The notes: generated from the letters alone by a model not told the origin. A DNA stretch of 64,000 bases from Sinorhizobium kostiense (GCF_017874595.1 NZ_JAGILA010000008.1:1-64000), one strand, 5' to 3'; positions 17,219 to 26,361 are shown, numbered from the stretch's first letter. Translations and numbers: made by a program.

Positions 17219-18718
17219 TTACTTGATCTTGATCTCCGAAAGCTGGAGCGTCGAGTTGGTCGCCATGGTCGGCTTGAAGTCCAGGCGCTCGGAAACACGC
17301 GAGAAGCCGACCATGTGGAACAGGAGAACGTCCGCGACGACGTCGTTGTGAAGATAGGCGATCAGTTCCGACCAGAGCTTGGCGCGTTCGTCGCCGACCA
17401 CCGCCGAGGCGCGCTTGATCAGGTCGTCGACCTTCGGGTCGGCGAAGCCGGACTGGGTGCCGTCGGAGGCGTATTTGAAGAACATCGAGAAGGAGGGGTC
17501 GCCTTTCGAGTTGTCATGCATGGCTGCAACGATCTGCGGGCCGCGACCTTCCTTGAAGGGTTTGGAGTAGTACTGTTCGTGCTCGGCAACCTCGACGAAC
17601 TTGAGGTCGACCTTGAAGCCGACGTCCTGCAACTGCGCCTGGATGGCTTCCATGATCTCGGTGACATTCGGGAAATTCGCCGAACGAGCGATGATGGTAA
17701 TCGGGGTTTCAACCTTGACGCCATCCGCCTTGGCTTCCTCGAGCAGCTTCTTCGCGCCCTCCGGATCGAAGGGGAAGACCTTCACATCCGGGTTCCAGCC
17801 GAGCGTCGGCGGTGGAACGATGGCCGTCGCGAGCAGCGCGCCTTCCGGAACCAGCGTGCCAATGAAGGCCTGGCGGTCGATGGCAAGGTTCAGTGCGCGG
17901 CGAACGCGGACGTCGTTCAGCGGCTCGATATTGTGGTCAATGCGCAGATAGACGGTTTCGCTGTCGAGGTAGGAGAAATCCGTCGCCGGATTGGTGGCGT
18001 CGAGCTGCGAGATCGACGGGGACAGATCTGCTTCGCCGGTCTGCACCATCGCGGCACGCACCGACGGGTCGGCACGGAACAGATAGGTGGCTTCCGTTAC
18101 GTCGGGCTTAGCGCCCCAATAGTCGTCACGAAGCGTCAGCACGATCTGCTGACCCGGCGTCCAGTTGGTCAGCTTATAGGGACCGGTGCCGACCGGCTCG
18201 CGCACGAATTCGAGCGGCGTTTCTTCGGGGACGATGGTGACCAGGGACATCAGGAGCGGCAGGATCGGCTGCGCCGGGTCGGCCTTGAAATCGATCGTGT
18301 GGTCATCGACGACGGTGGGCGTCACGGTCATGCCGCCGAAGTACCGGCGCGATTCACAGGCGTTCTTGTCGCTCATGATACGGTCGAAGCTATGCTTGAC
18401 GTCTTTCGCGTCGAAGGCAGTGCCGTCGGAGAACTTGACGCCCTGACGCAGGTGGAAGCGCCAGCTGCCGTCGGCGTTCTGCTCCCACTTTTCGGCAAGG
18501 CGCGGCATCAGGCCCTTGTCGCCGCGAAGGTCGAGCTCCGTCAGCGTCTCGCTGACGTTCTGCATGATGATGCGGCCGATATTCGAGCGCGTCGCCATGC
18601 AAGGCTCAAGCAGGTCCGCCTCCTCGGGGAGCACGATCTTAATCGGGCCGGACCCCGCGAAGGCGGGGGAAAGGGCAGAGCCCAGCATGAGGGCACCCAA
18701 GACAAGCATTTTCTTCAC
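17219..18718 (-). CDS. ABC transporter substrate-binding protein, SBP_bac_5 family
   Basis: The 499-residue exported protein has a Sec signal (MKKMLVLGALMLGSALSPAFA) and family features including SWRFHLRQGVKFSDGTAFDAKDVKHSFDRI and EPVGTGPYKL. SBP_bac_5 proteins bind peptides but also opines and sugar derivatives, so the name 'dipeptide' should not be taken literally. It is the first gene of the operon 18718-12761 and is divergent from the sialidase-fold gene. Confidence 0.92.
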   Translation of the reverse strand: MKKMLVLGALMLGSALSPAFAGSGPIKIVLPEEADLLEPCMATRSNIGRIIMQNVSETLTELDLRGDKGLMPRLAEKWEQNADGSWRFHLRQGVKFSDGTAFDAKDVKHSFDRIMSDKNACESRRYFGGMTVTPTVVDDHTIDFKADPAQPILPLLMSLVTIVPEETPLEFVREPVGTGPYKLTNWTPGQQIVLTLRDDYWGAKPDVTEATYLFRADPSVRAAMVQTGEADLSPSISQLDATNPATDFSYLDSETVYLRIDHNIEPLNDVRVRRALNLAIDRQAFIGTLVPEGALLATAIVPPPTLGWNPDVKVFPFDPEGAKKLLEEAKADGVKVETPITIIARSANFPNVTEIMEAIQAQLQDVGFKVDLKFVEVAEHEQYYSKPFKEGRGPQIVAAMHDNSKGDPSFSMFFKYASDGTQSGFADPKVDDLIKRASAVVGDERAKLWSELIAYLHNDVVADVLLFHMVGFSRVSERLDFKPTMATNSTLQLSEIKIK

Positions 18719-19046
18719 GGCATTTCCTCCCTACGTGAATATCGTTCAGCCAGATGTTGCAGCGCCTGCCACAAAGATGAGGGCCGTTCGTGCCTTCTGA
18801 GGGCTGCAGGCTTGCGGCATGAAAATCTCCTCCCGGCCTCGCCGGCTACACAGACCATCTTCCTTTCCCGCAAGTTTGTCAATTTGTTTTATCATGTAAA
18901 AAATCATGCATCGCTGACAGAGAAAAAATGGCAACATTGTCAACGAGTTGCGACTTTAGAAGAATGGGTATCGGATAAGAAGTGACATTCTTAAACTTGA
19001 CAACTCCGCAAATTTCACGATTGTCGACGACATGCAGGAGGAGCCG
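18719..19046. promoter_or_regulatory. Divergent promoter region of the acid-sugar cassette
   Basis: About 330 bp, AT-rich, separates the transporter operon from the sialidase-fold/PdxA2 operon. It contains several TGTCAA-type words, including TGTCAACGA at 18938-18946. The same nine bases occur at 24461-24469 upstream of the kinase-fadR operon. These are candidate sites for the FadR-type regulator encoded at 22678-23376, unproven. Confidence 0.4.
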
Positions 19047-20243
19047 ATGGACCCCGAGGAAATAGCCCGCAACATGAATGGCCTGCTTCAATCAGCGTCG
19101 CCCGGCCGCGACGAGGCACTGCTGCCGTCGCCGATGATTCAGAACCATGCGGCGTTTTTGCATCTGCTTTCCGATGGCGCCCTCGTCTGCGCCTGGTTTG
19201 GCGGGACGCTCGAGGGCAAATCGGATATCTCGATCTTTGCTTGCGTCCTGCCGAAGGGAGCGTCGCAATGGGGACCACCGCAGCGGCTGAGCTTCGACCC
19301 TGCCCATTCCGAGCAGAATCCAGTGCTCTTCACGGCCCCGGACGGCAGGCTTTGGCTGTTCCACACCTCGCAGCCCTCCGGCAATCAGGATGAGTGCCGG
19401 ATCCGCATGGCCGAGATCCGTTGCGATGCATCCGATCCGCTGACGCTCACGGCTGCGGAAGGCCGCTATCTCGACCTGCCGCGCGGCTGCTTCGTCCGCG
19501 CACCGCTGGTCGTACGCGACGACGGGGCGTGGCTATTGCCGATCTTCCGCTGCGTCCAGCGGCCCGGCCAGAAGTGGAACGGCAGCCACGACACGGCCGC
19601 CGTCGGCGTCTCGCTCGACCGGGGGGCTACATGGCGGCTCGAGGACCTTGGCCAGTCCATCGGTTGCGTGCACATGTCTCCCGTTCCACTTGGCGAAGGG
19701 CGCCTTGCCGCCTTCTTCCGGCGGCGCCAGGCGGACTGGGTCTACCGGTCCGAGAGCCTGGACGGCGGCCGCTCCTGGTCCGTGCCACGGCCGACCGATG
19801 TGCCGAACAACAATTCCTCAATCGCCGCGATGCGCCTTGGCGACGGCCGGGTCGCGATGATCTGCAATCCCGTGAGCGCGGCGCAATCGGCCGAGCGCCG
19901 CACTTCGCTTTACGACGAGCTCGGCGAGGACGACAGCCGCCCCGATGCGGATCCGACCGGCGGCTGCGTGCCGATCTGGGGCGTGCCGCGCGCGCCGGTC
20001 GCGCTCTGCCTGTCGGAGGACGGCGGCAAAACCTTCACCAGTCGCCTGCCGATCGAGGACGGACCCGGCACCTGCCTTTCCAACGACTCGACCGATGGAC
20101 GCAACAAGGAAATGTCCTATCCCTGGCTGCTCGAGGGACCGGACGGCACCATGCACCTCGCCTACACCTATCACCGGCGGGCTATCAAATACGTCCGCCT
20201 CGCCCCTGGCTGGGACAGCGCCGACGCACGGAGAGTTCCATGA
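19047..20243 (+). CDS. Sialidase-fold (BNR/Asp-box) protein, cytosolic
   Basis: The 398-residue protein has three Asp-box-like motifs (S-x-D-x-G-x-[TS]-[WF]): SLDRGATWR near residue 188, SLDGGRSWS near 237 and SEDGGKTFT near 323, as in the exo-alpha-sialidase/BNR_2 superfamily. No signal peptide is seen, so it acts in the cytosol. The ATG at 19047 follows GGAGGAG. It is coupled by ATGA to pdxA2, so a role in the same pathway is likely. A true sialidase is doubtful because no other sialic-acid genes are nearby apart from the DHDPS/NAL-family lyase; a hydrolase or lyase for another glycoside or acid sugar is an alternative. Confidence 0.8.
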   Translation: MDPEEIARNMNGLLQSASPGRDEALLPSPMIQNHAAFLHLLSDGALVCAWFGGTLEGKSDISIFACVLPKGASQWGPPQRLSFDPAHSEQNPVLFTAPDGRLWLFHTSQPSGNQDECRIRMAEIRCDASDPLTLTAAEGRYLDLPRGCFVRAPLVVRDDGAWLLPIFRCVQRPGQKWNGSHDTAAVGVSLDRGATWRLEDLGQSIGCVHMSPVPLGEGRLAAFFRRRQADWVYRSESLDGGRSWSVPRPTDVPNNNSSIAAMRLGDGRVAMICNPVSAAQSAERRTSLYDELGEDDSRPDADPTGGCVPIWGVPRAPVALCLSEDGGKTFTSRLPIEDGPGTCLSNDSTDGRNKEMSYPWLLEGPDGTMHLAYTYHRRAIKYVRLAPGWDSADARRVP

Positions 20244-21196
20244 GCGATATCATCGGCATAACCATGGGGGATCCGTGCGGCGTCGGCCCCGAGATCTCGC
20301 TTCGCGCGCTCGTCGGCATGTCGCCGGAGGAGCGGGAGACGATTCGCATCTACGGCAACCTCCCGACGCTCGAGGCGGCGCGTTCGGTGCTTGATCTCGA
20401 CATCGATCCTGCGCCTTATGTCGTGGACTTGCCCGTCGAAGGCGCGCCGCTACCGTGGGGACAGCTGAGCCCCGTCGCCGGCGACGCCGCCTTCCGTTTC
20501 ATCGAGAAAGCGGTTCGGGACGCGGAAGCCGGCGTCATCGGCTGCATTGTCACCGCGCCGATCAACAAGGAGGCGCTGAACCTTGCCGGCCATCACTATG
20601 ACGGCCACACCGGGATGCTGCGCAGCCTCACCGGATCCACGGCGGCCTATATGCTTCTCGCCTCCGAGCGGCTCAAGGTCATTCACGTTTCGACCCATGT
20701 CTCGCTGCAGGAGGCGATCCGCCGCTCGACGACCGAGCGGGTGCTTGCCACGATCCGCGCGGGCGACCAGCACCTGAAGCGCATCGGCTATGCGGCGCCA
20801 AGGATTGCGGTTGCCGGACTCAATCCGCATTGCGGCGAAAACGGCCTCTTCGGCACCGAGGACGACGACCAGATCGCGCCGGCGGTGAAAGCGGCGCGGG
20901 CCGAGGGTATCGATGCCTACGGTCCGATCTCCGCCGACACGGTGTTCTATCGCGCCTATTCGGGCGCCTTCGACCTCGTCGTCGCGCAGTATCACGATCA
21001 GGGCCATATCCCGATCAAGCTCGTCGCCTTCGATACCGCCGTGAACGTTTCGGTGGGCCTGCCGATCGACCGTACCTCCGTCGACCATGGCACGGCATTC
21101 GACATTGCCGGGAAGGGAATTGCCAATCACGGCAACATGAACTCCGCCATCGCCTATGCCCGCCAGCTCGTGGCCGGCGGGGCCAAGCGAGGATGA
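20240..21196 (+). CDS. pdxA2: PdxA2-type 4-phosphate acid-sugar dehydrogenase
   Basis: The 318-residue protein belongs to the PdxA family. [14 protein letters not shown] is at residues 7-20, and metal-ligand histidines are conserved at His153, His197 (AGLNPHCGE) and His252 (QYHDQG). [12 protein letters not shown] lies near the end. In DUF1537-associated clusters PdxA2 oxidises and decarboxylates 4-phospho-D-threonate or -erythronate to dihydroxyacetone phosphate rather than making pyridoxine. The ATG overlaps the stop of the preceding gene. Substrate stereochemistry cannot be read from sequence. Confidence 0.88.
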   Translation: MSDIIGITMGDPCGVGPEISLRALVGMSPEERETIRIYGNLPTLEAARSVLDLDIDPAPYVVDLPVEGAPLPWGQLSPVAGDAAFRFIEKAVRDAEAGVIGCIVTAPINKEALNLAGHHYDGHTGMLRSLTGSTAAYMLLASERLKVIHVSTHVSLQEAIRRSTTERVLATIRAGDQHLKRIGYAAPRIAVAGLNPHCGENGLFGTEDDDQIAPAVKAARAEGIDAYGPISADTVFYRAYSGAFDLVVAQYHDQGHIPIKLVAFDTAVNVSVGLPIDRTSVDHGTAFDIAGKGIANHGNMNSAIAYARQLVAGGAKRG

Positions 21197-22323
21197 CCGC
21201 CTCCATGACCATCACTCCCATCACCCTTCATCAGCCCCGCCGCCTTGCTGTCGGTGCCGGCACGATCGGAGAGGTCGGCCCCTGGGCTGCCGACGCCGCG
21301 TCGGTCCTTGTCATCGCAACACCGATCACCGCCGGTTTCGCCGACCGCTTGGAGGTCACCGGCCGGATCACCGTCTTCGACGCGATTGCCGGCGAGCCTG
21401 ACATTGCGACGCTTGATGCAGCCCTCGACGCCGCGCGGCAGAGCAGGCCGGACCTTATCGTCGGTCTTGGCGGCGGCTCGGTTCTCGACGTCGCAAAGCT
21501 CGTCGCCGTGCTCTGGGATTCTGAACAGACGCTTGCAGATGTCGCCGGGCCAAACCGGGTTTCCGGCCGTCGAACGCCTCTTGCGCAGGTGGCCACCACG
21601 GCTGGTACCGGTTCGGAGGCGGGCATTCGCTCGCTGATTACCGATCCCGGCAAGGGCAGCAAGATTGCGGTCGAGAGCCCGCATATGATCGCCGACTTCG
21701 CCGTGCTCGATCCCGAACTGACCTATTCGGTGCCGCCGGCGGTAACGGCAGCCACCGGCGTCGACGCCATGGCGCACTGCGTCGAAGCCTTCACCAATCG
21801 CCGCGCGCATCCGATGATCGACGGTTTCGCCCGCATGGGCTTTCGGCTCGTCGGCAAGTATCTCGCGCGCGCCGTCAAAGATGGCGCCGACACCAAGGCG
21901 CGCGAGGGGCTGATGCTCGCCTCCTATTATGGCGGCATCTGCCTTGGGCCGGTGAATACGGCGGCAGGACATGCCATTGCCTATCCGCTCGGCACGCGTC
22001 TGCGTCTACCGCATGGTCTGGCGAACGCCGTCATCTTTCCGCACGTCCTCGCCTTCAACCAGCCGGTTGCGGCCGACAAGACGGCGGAGGTCGCGGAAGC
22101 TCTGGGACTGGGAGAGAGCCTTTCCGCCGCCGCGCTGCTTGGCGCCGCCTGCGATTTCTGCCGCAGCCTCGGCATCGAAATGTCGCTCGCCGCCCACGGC
22201 GCAAAGGCCGACGATCTGCCGCTCTATGCCGATGAGGCGCATGCGAACCGACGCCTGATGGCCAACAATCCGATCGATATGAGCGTGGAGGACGTGCTCG
22301 GCGTCTACAAGGCAGCCTTCTAA
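21193..22323 (+). CDS. Iron-containing alcohol dehydrogenase
   Basis: The 376-residue protein has the nucleotide-binding [15 protein letters not shown] (about residues 88-102), TTAGTGSEA, and metal-site histidines in [13 protein letters not shown] and [21 protein letters not shown]. This is the group III Fe-ADH/maleylacetate-reductase fold. It is coupled to pdxA2 by ATGA. It would oxidise or reduce a hydroxy- or keto-acid intermediate; family members act on 4-hydroxybutyrate, glycerol and others, so the substrate is open. Confidence 0.9.
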   Translation: MTASMTITPITLHQPRRLAVGAGTIGEVGPWAADAASVLVIATPITAGFADRLEVTGRITVFDAIAGEPDIATLDAALDAARQSRPDLIVGLGGGSVLDVAKLVAVLWDSEQTLADVAGPNRVSGRRTPLAQVATTAGTGSEAGIRSLITDPGKGSKIAVESPHMIADFAVLDPELTYSVPPAVTAATGVDAMAHCVEAFTNRRAHPMIDGFARMGFRLVGKYLARAVKDGADTKAREGLMLASYYGGICLGPVNTAAGHAIAYPLGTRLRLPHGLANAVIFPHVLAFNQPVAADKTAEVAEALGLGESLSAAALLGAACDFCRSLGIEMSLAAHGAKADDLPLYADEAHANRRLMANNPIDMSVEDVLGVYKAAF

Positions 22324-22430
22324 CGGCGGAGAATCGGAACCGATTTTCGGAAAGCACGACGCGTAGACTTGCTGCATTCTTTGTGCGCCCTGTCCTCGTT
22401 GGTTGCGGTAGGCCAAGGCTCTCCTCCACC

Positions 22431-22546
22431 CCTCATTCCTGTGCTTGTCACAGGAATCCAGCCAGCCCAAGTCCTTGGGCTGAAAAGAGTCTTTCGCGCC
22501 GCAGACGCGTCGCTGCTGGATCCCTGTGACAAGCACAGGGATGAGG
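22431..22546. repeat. RIME-type palindromic intergenic element
   Basis: Left arm 22431-22462 and right arm 22515-22546 are 32 nt each and match as reverse complements at 30 of 32 positions (core TGTGCTTGTCACAGG). Between them is an inner 9-bp hairpin (CAGCCCAAG/CTTGGGCTG, near 22462-22481). This form is known from intergenic regions of Rhizobium and Sinorhizobium. Two shorter relatives lie at 24719-24750 and 33220-33249. The rest of the 22324-22677 gap holds no gene. Confidence 0.85.
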
Positions 22547-22677
22547 CGGAAAAAGCATCCGCCAAACCCAAGTGGCTACTGTGTAACGTGGCGTCCTGAA
22601 GAACGCACGGCGCTGTGGGCGTCCCGCGCGGCACGGCATAACATCCCGGCTCGGCGGGGGTTCTGACATTTGAAAGT

Positions 22678-23376
22678 CTATTTCGCCTGGAACAGGCGTT
22701 CGCGCGACCCGGTCAGGTGATCGTGCATCAGCTGGCGCGCCTTTGCCCCGTCCCGCGCGGCAATGGCTTCGGCAATCGCCTCGTGTTCGGCAAAGACCCG
22801 CGTCAGACCGGTCGTCTCGCGCTTGATCGAGGCGCCGTGGAACCGCATGCCGACGGCAATGTGGTCCTTGAGCGCTTCCATGGCGGTGAAGAAGTAGCTG
22901 TTCTGCGACGCGCGTGCGATCGCGAGGTGAAACTGGAAGTCCGCATCCTCGCGATGGGACTGGCGGTTTGTTGCATCGCGCATCAGCTCCAGCGCCTGAC
23001 GAATGGCCGAAAGCGTGGCGGCATCGTGACGCTCTGCCGCCGCGGCCGCGGCTGCTGGCTCGAGGGTCAGGCGGAACTCATAACAGTTCAGAAGGTCGGC
23101 GACATTCTCCAGTTGTCCGAAGCCGAGCGGCTCGCGCATGCCGACGGCGCGGACGAAACTGCCAGCGCCGCGACGCGAATAGATGAAACCCTGCTCCCGC
23201 AGCCGCCGCAGGGCCTCGCGAACGACCGGCCGGGAGACCTCGAACTCGATCGCCAGATCGTGCTCGGTCGGCAGACGCTCATCCGGCTGATAAGCGCCGG
23301 ACTTGATCGCGCGGTGCATGCGCTCGAACACGAGGTCACCGAGGCTCTTGCGTGCTGTTCCGTTCTCCAATCCCAT
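22678..23376 (-). CDS. FadR/GntR-family regulator
   Basis: The 232-residue protein has an N-terminal GntR winged HTH (AIKSGAYQPDERLPTEHDLAIEFEVSRPVVREALRRLREQG in pieces over residues 18-60) and a C-terminal FCD ligand domain with an ADFQFHLAIARAS helix carrying the metal/ligand-binding region. It follows the DUF1537 kinase gene by 3 bp on the same strand, so it is probably co-transcribed with it, and it is the obvious local regulator of the acid-sugar cassette. Confidence 0.9.
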   Translation of the reverse strand: MGLENGTARKSLGDLVFERMHRAIKSGAYQPDERLPTEHDLAIEFEVSRPVVREALRRLREQGFIYSRRGAGSFVRAVGMREPLGFGQLENVADLLNCYEFRLTLEPAAAAAAAERHDAATLSAIRQALELMRDATNRQSHREDADFQFHLAIARASQNSYFFTAMEALKDHIAVGMRFHGASIKRETTGLTRVFAEHEAIAEAIAARDGAKARQLMHDHLTGSRERLFQAK

Positions 23377-23379
23377 CTG

Positions 23380-24408
23380 TCATCCCATCTTGCGCAGGGC
23401 TCTGTCCGCGATCGCCCTTAGCGTATTCGGCTCCCCGAATCCGCCGGATTTTGCGATGATGCAATGTCCGTGGGCGTGGGCCAAGCCCAGACCCGGCAGG
23501 CATTCGCCAAGCAGGCGGAAACGCGTGATCCCCATCGTCTTCAGCACCGCCTCCGCCGTGGCGCCACCGGAAAGAAGCAGCGTCGATGCCTTTTGGGTCA
23601 AGCCCGGGCAGACGCTTTCGGCAAGCGCCTGCGAAACCGTTTCGGAGGTCACCACCTCTTCTCCCGGCACGGCCTGCACGAGAGTGAGCATGCTGCCATC
23701 GAAGCTCGTGTCGGTCAGTCGCCCATTGGGCGCCCCCAGCCAGCGCGGATCAAAGGCGCTGCGAAGCACGTCGATCTGGGCAAGCGTGATTGGGTCGCGC
23801 GACCCGATGACGAAGAGGGCCGGACCGCCGGGTATTTCGGCGGGCTGCGCCAAGGCTCCCCCGCTCAGACGTTCGGCCAGCGCTTCAGCGAGGCCACGGG
23901 CGCCGACCAGAAGATCGACGCCGGCCCTTTCCGCCGCTTCGAGCGCCGTGCGCATCTCGTCCTGGGTGGACGTATCCGGGATCGTGGCGTGCATCGCATG
24001 TCGGCCGAGCTTCTCAGCAATGGAAATCGGCGTGTCCACCCCGAACCCTTGCACGTGGCCGGCTTGCACCACCCGCCCGAAGCCGGGAATCGCCGGCGCC
24101 ACCAATGCGGCGTGAAACGGCGTGACGTCGAGTTCGGCCGCGATGTGGCCTTTCAGCCGCGAGTCGACCTTCTTGAAAAGGCGCGTCCCGGGCGGCAAGG
24201 CGGCGACGGCCCTCGTCGTCAAGCTCTTGGCCGCCGCGGCGGCAAGATCACGCGAGCCGAGATTGACGGAAAGCACCTCCGGTCTCTCACCGAGGGCAAT
24301 CTCAATCGCCTCGGCCGTCAACGCCACTTCCACATGCATGCCTCTCGCCGCGAATGGCGCAGCGGTATCCAACGCACCCGTCAGATCATCGGCGACAATG
24401 GCCAGCAT
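23380..24408 (-). CDS. DUF1537 four-carbon acid sugar kinase (short form)
   Basis: The 342-residue protein starts IVADDLTGALDTAAPFAARG, the N-terminal signature of the OtnK/DtnK acid-sugar kinases, and has the C-terminal nucleotide-binding LLLSGGATAEAVLK and AKSGGFGEPNTL motifs. Family members phosphorylate D-threonate, L-threonate or D-erythronate at O4. At 342 residues it is shorter than the usual length of about 420, but both halves are present. It is followed by the fadR-type gene. It acts before PdxA2 in the proposed pathway. Confidence 0.88.
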   Translation of the reverse strand: MLAIVADDLTGALDTAAPFAARGMHVEVALTAEAIEIALGERPEVLSVNLGSRDLAAAAAKSLTTRAVAALPPGTRLFKKVDSRLKGHIAAELDVTPFHAALVAPAIPGFGRVVQAGHVQGFGVDTPISIAEKLGRHAMHATIPDTSTQDEMRTALEAAERAGVDLLVGARGLAEALAERLSGGALAQPAEIPGGPALFVIGSRDPITLAQIDVLRSAFDPRWLGAPNGRLTDTSFDGSMLTLVQAVPGEEVVTSETVSQALAESVCPGLTQKASTLLLSGGATAEAVLKTMGITRFRLLGECLPGLGLAHAHGHCIIAKSGGFGEPNTLRAIADRALRKMG

Positions 24409-24780
24409 CGAGAAGTCCTATGATTAGTTGTTATCTTTATAGCCTAATTTACCTTTGAAATGTCAACGATATTTCTAAATACTTTTACAAATCTACCCTT
24501 CGTTGTCGGCGGTCTGATTATCAGATCGCGCCAGGTGCGGGGATTGCCCCTGACCCTGACCCTCCGCCGCTGCAGCGAAGCTGCTGCGGAGGACGGGCAG
24601 GCGGATGAGGGGCCGTTCGGCATGGAAAAGAGAGCGGGAATACCAGTTTCGCGGAAAGGCGCACCCGCCCGGCCACAGGCGAACGTCGCATTCGGGTCGA
24701 CATGTTCCCAGGACACTTCCTCATTGCCGTGCTTGGCACAGGAATCCAGGCCGCTGGCGAGTGTCTCCAGCGAGGGCCGA
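24409..24780. other. Intergenic region with promoter and repeat remnant
   Basis: The first 90 bp upstream of the kinase gene are AT-rich and should carry its promoter; TGTCAACGA is at 24461-24469. The rest is high-GC with no gene and holds a single arm of the RIME element (24719-24750). It marks the right boundary of the acid-sugar cassette. Confidence 0.5.
24719..24750. repeat. Single-arm RIME remnant
   Basis: CCTCATTGCCGTGCTTGGCA followed by CAGGAATCCAGG matches the left arm of the element at 22431 with a few changes. The opposite arm is missing, so it looks like a decayed copy. Confidence 0.65.
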
Positions 24781-25401
24781 TCAGGCTTCGGCCAGCGATC
24801 GCGTCAGATCGCCATAGCCGGTGTAGCGATATTCATATTCCAGCCCCAGCGTGTCGGCGGCGCGGCGCGCCTTTTCCTGCAGCGCCTCGTCTTCCACCTG
24901 CGAGAGATAGACGAGTTTCCGGTAGTGGCCGAAATACATGTCGCGCAGCTCCGGGTGCCGGTCGAGGCCGAGCGGTTCGATGACGAAGGCCTCGAACTGC
25001 CGGGCGAGGAAATCGGTCAGGAAGAAGGCTGTGACGTCGTCGTCCCAGCGCTCGGCGAAGGCTTCATTGCCGGCGAAGAAGGAATAGCAATGCGGACCGG
25101 GAATGCGGCTCACGCCTTCCTCCTCACAGAGCCGGTCGATAAGGCCGCCGGTGCCGCAGTCGGCATAGGCAATGAAGATGCGTTCGAAGCCCTCGGTGCG
25201 GGCCCGGGCAATCGCCTCACGCAGGCCCGGCACGATCTTTTCCGGGGTATTGTGCCAGATCGCGGGCAGACAGCTGAGTGCGATGTGGTCCAGTCCGTTG
25301 GTTTCGCAAATCGCCAGGATTTCGCGCGCGATCGCCCCGCAGCCGATGACTTGAACCTTGCCCGGCGTTCCACGTTCTCTTGCTTCCGGCAGATTTTCCA
25401 T
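24781..25401 (-). CDS. DUF1638 protein
   Basis: The 206-residue product contains VQVIGCGAIAREI, HIALSCLPAIWHNTPEKI, ERIFIAYADCGTGG and PGPHCYSFFAG, conserved features of DUF1638, a family found near corrinoid-dependent methyltransferases in methanogens, anaerobes and rhizobia. Several conserved cysteines (GCG, SCLP, DCGTGG, PHCYSF) suggest metal or cofactor binding. ATG 25401 (GAGG about 10 nt upstream) was preferred to 25425, which has no ribosome-binding site. The function is unknown; context ties it to the methyltransferase system. Confidence 0.8.
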   Translation of the reverse strand: MENLPEARERGTPGKVQVIGCGAIAREILAICETNGLDHIALSCLPAIWHNTPEKIVPGLREAIARARTEGFERIFIAYADCGTGGLIDRLCEEEGVSRIPGPHCYSFFAGNEAFAERWDDDVTAFFLTDFLARQFEAFVIEPLGLDRHPELRDMYFGHYRKLVYLSQVEDEALQEKARRAADTLGLEYEYRYTGYGDLTRSLAEA

Positions 25402-25440
25402 CTCTATTCGGCCTCGCAATAACATGAAGGATTCGCGCCT

Positions 25441-25578
25441 ATGAAAGCAAAAACTCTCGCGACGGTCGGCATCGTCCTGATGGTTCTCGCAACCTTGACT
25501 TCCTGCGGCAACACCATCCGCGGCGTAGGGCAGGATACCGCAAATGTCGGGCGCAAAATCGCCCGGGCGACCAACTGA
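25441..25578 (+). CDS. Entericidin-like small lipoprotein
   Basis: The 45-residue product has a lipoprotein signal with lipobox LTSC at residues 19-22, followed by a GNTIRGVGQDTANVGRKI pattern typical of entericidin EcnA/B. AAGGA lies upstream of the ATG at 25441. Entericidins are toxin/antidote-like lipoproteins in enterics; in rhizobia they are single, uncharacterised genes. It is followed by a strong terminator. Confidence 0.85.
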   Translation: MKAKTLATVGIVLMVLATLTSCGNTIRGVGQDTANVGRKIARATN

Positions 25579-25605
25579 CCGATTCCTGCATTCGCCCGAA
25601 ACGTG

Positions 25606-25642
25606 AAGAGCCGGCTGCCGGGTTCATCCGCAGCCGGCTCTT
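25606..25642. terminator. Bidirectional intrinsic terminator
   Basis: A 13-bp perfect stem, 25606-25618 with 25630-25642, has an 11-nt loop and ends in TTTTCTC on the plus strand (AAGAG on the other side gives CTCTT on the minus strand). It separates the convergent entericidin and corrinoid-protein genes. Confidence 0.85.
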
Positions 25643-25662
25643 TTCTCTAAGATAAGGTCGCC

Positions 25663-26361
25663 TCAGCCGGCGGCAAGCTGGTTGTGCTTGCGCTTGACGT
25701 AGTCCTTCGCGGTCTCGACGGCGACGGCGGCATCGCGGCAATAGGCGTCGGCGCCGACGGCCTTGCCGAACTCCTCGTTGAGCGGCGCGCCGCCGACGAG
25801 CACGATGTAATCGTCGCGCAGACCCTTCTCCTTCATCGTGTCGATCACGACCTTCATATAGGGCATGGTCGTGGTGAGCAGCGCCGACATGCCGAGGATG
25901 TCCGGCTGTTCGCGCTCGAGCGCCTCGATATAGTTCTCGACCGGGTTGTTGATGCCGAGGTCGACGACGTCGAAGCCGGCGCCCTCCATCATCATGCCGA
26001 CGAGGTTCTTGCCGATGTCGTGAATGTCGCCCTTGACGGTGCCGATCACCATCTTGCCGAGCTTCGGCGCGCCGGTTTCGGCGAGCAGCGGCCGCAGGAT
26101 CGTCATGCCGGCCTTCATCGCATTGGCCGAGAGCAGCACTTCCGGCACGAAGAGAATGCCGTCGCGGAAGTCGATGCCGACGATGCGCATGCCTTCGACG
26201 AGCGCCTGGGTCAGGATGTCATACGGCGTCCAGCCGCGTTCGAGGAGGATGCGCGTGCCATCCTCGATTTCCTCCTTGAGACCGTCATAAAGGTCGTCAT
26301 GCATCTGCTGCACGAGTTCCTCGTCGGAAAGGTCCTCGAGAATGATTTCATCATCTGCCAT
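25663..26361 (-). CDS. Corrinoid (B12-binding) protein of a methyltransferase system
   Basis: The 232-residue protein has a helical cap domain (about residues 12-95) followed by the cobalamin-binding Rossmann-like domain with the GDIHDIGKN motif (Asp112, His114, Gly117) that supplies the lower axial histidine, and later the SALLTTTM and GGAPLN segments. This is the MtbC/MttC/MtgC class that carries the methyl group between a substrate methyltransferase and the folate methyltransferase. GAGGAA precedes the ATG. It is divergent from the MttB-family gene across about 520 bp. Confidence 0.93.
   Translation of the reverse strand: MADDEIILEDLSDEELVQQMHDDLYDGLKEEIEDGTRILLERGWTPYDILTQALVEGMRIVGIDFRDGILFVPEVLLSANAMKAGMTILRPLLAETGAPKLGKMVIGTVKGDIHDIGKNLVGMMMEGAGFDVVDLGINNPVENYIEALEREQPDILGMSALLTTTMPYMKVVIDTMKEKGLRDDYIVLVGGAPLNEEFGKAVGADAYCRDAAVAVETAKDYVKRKHNQLAAG

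Noticed and set aside
19394..20239. Upstream extension of the first pdxA2 frame
   Set aside because: The 600-codon reading frame begins inside the sialidase-fold gene in another frame. The ATG at 20240 with ATGA coupling fits the PdxA family start.
19047..20243. A sialic-acid catabolic operon
   Set aside because: Only a sialidase-fold protein and a DHDPS/NAL-family lyase suggest it. NanK, NanE, NagA and NagB homologues are missing, the Asp-box protein lacks a signal peptide, and the coupled genes are of the acid-sugar type.
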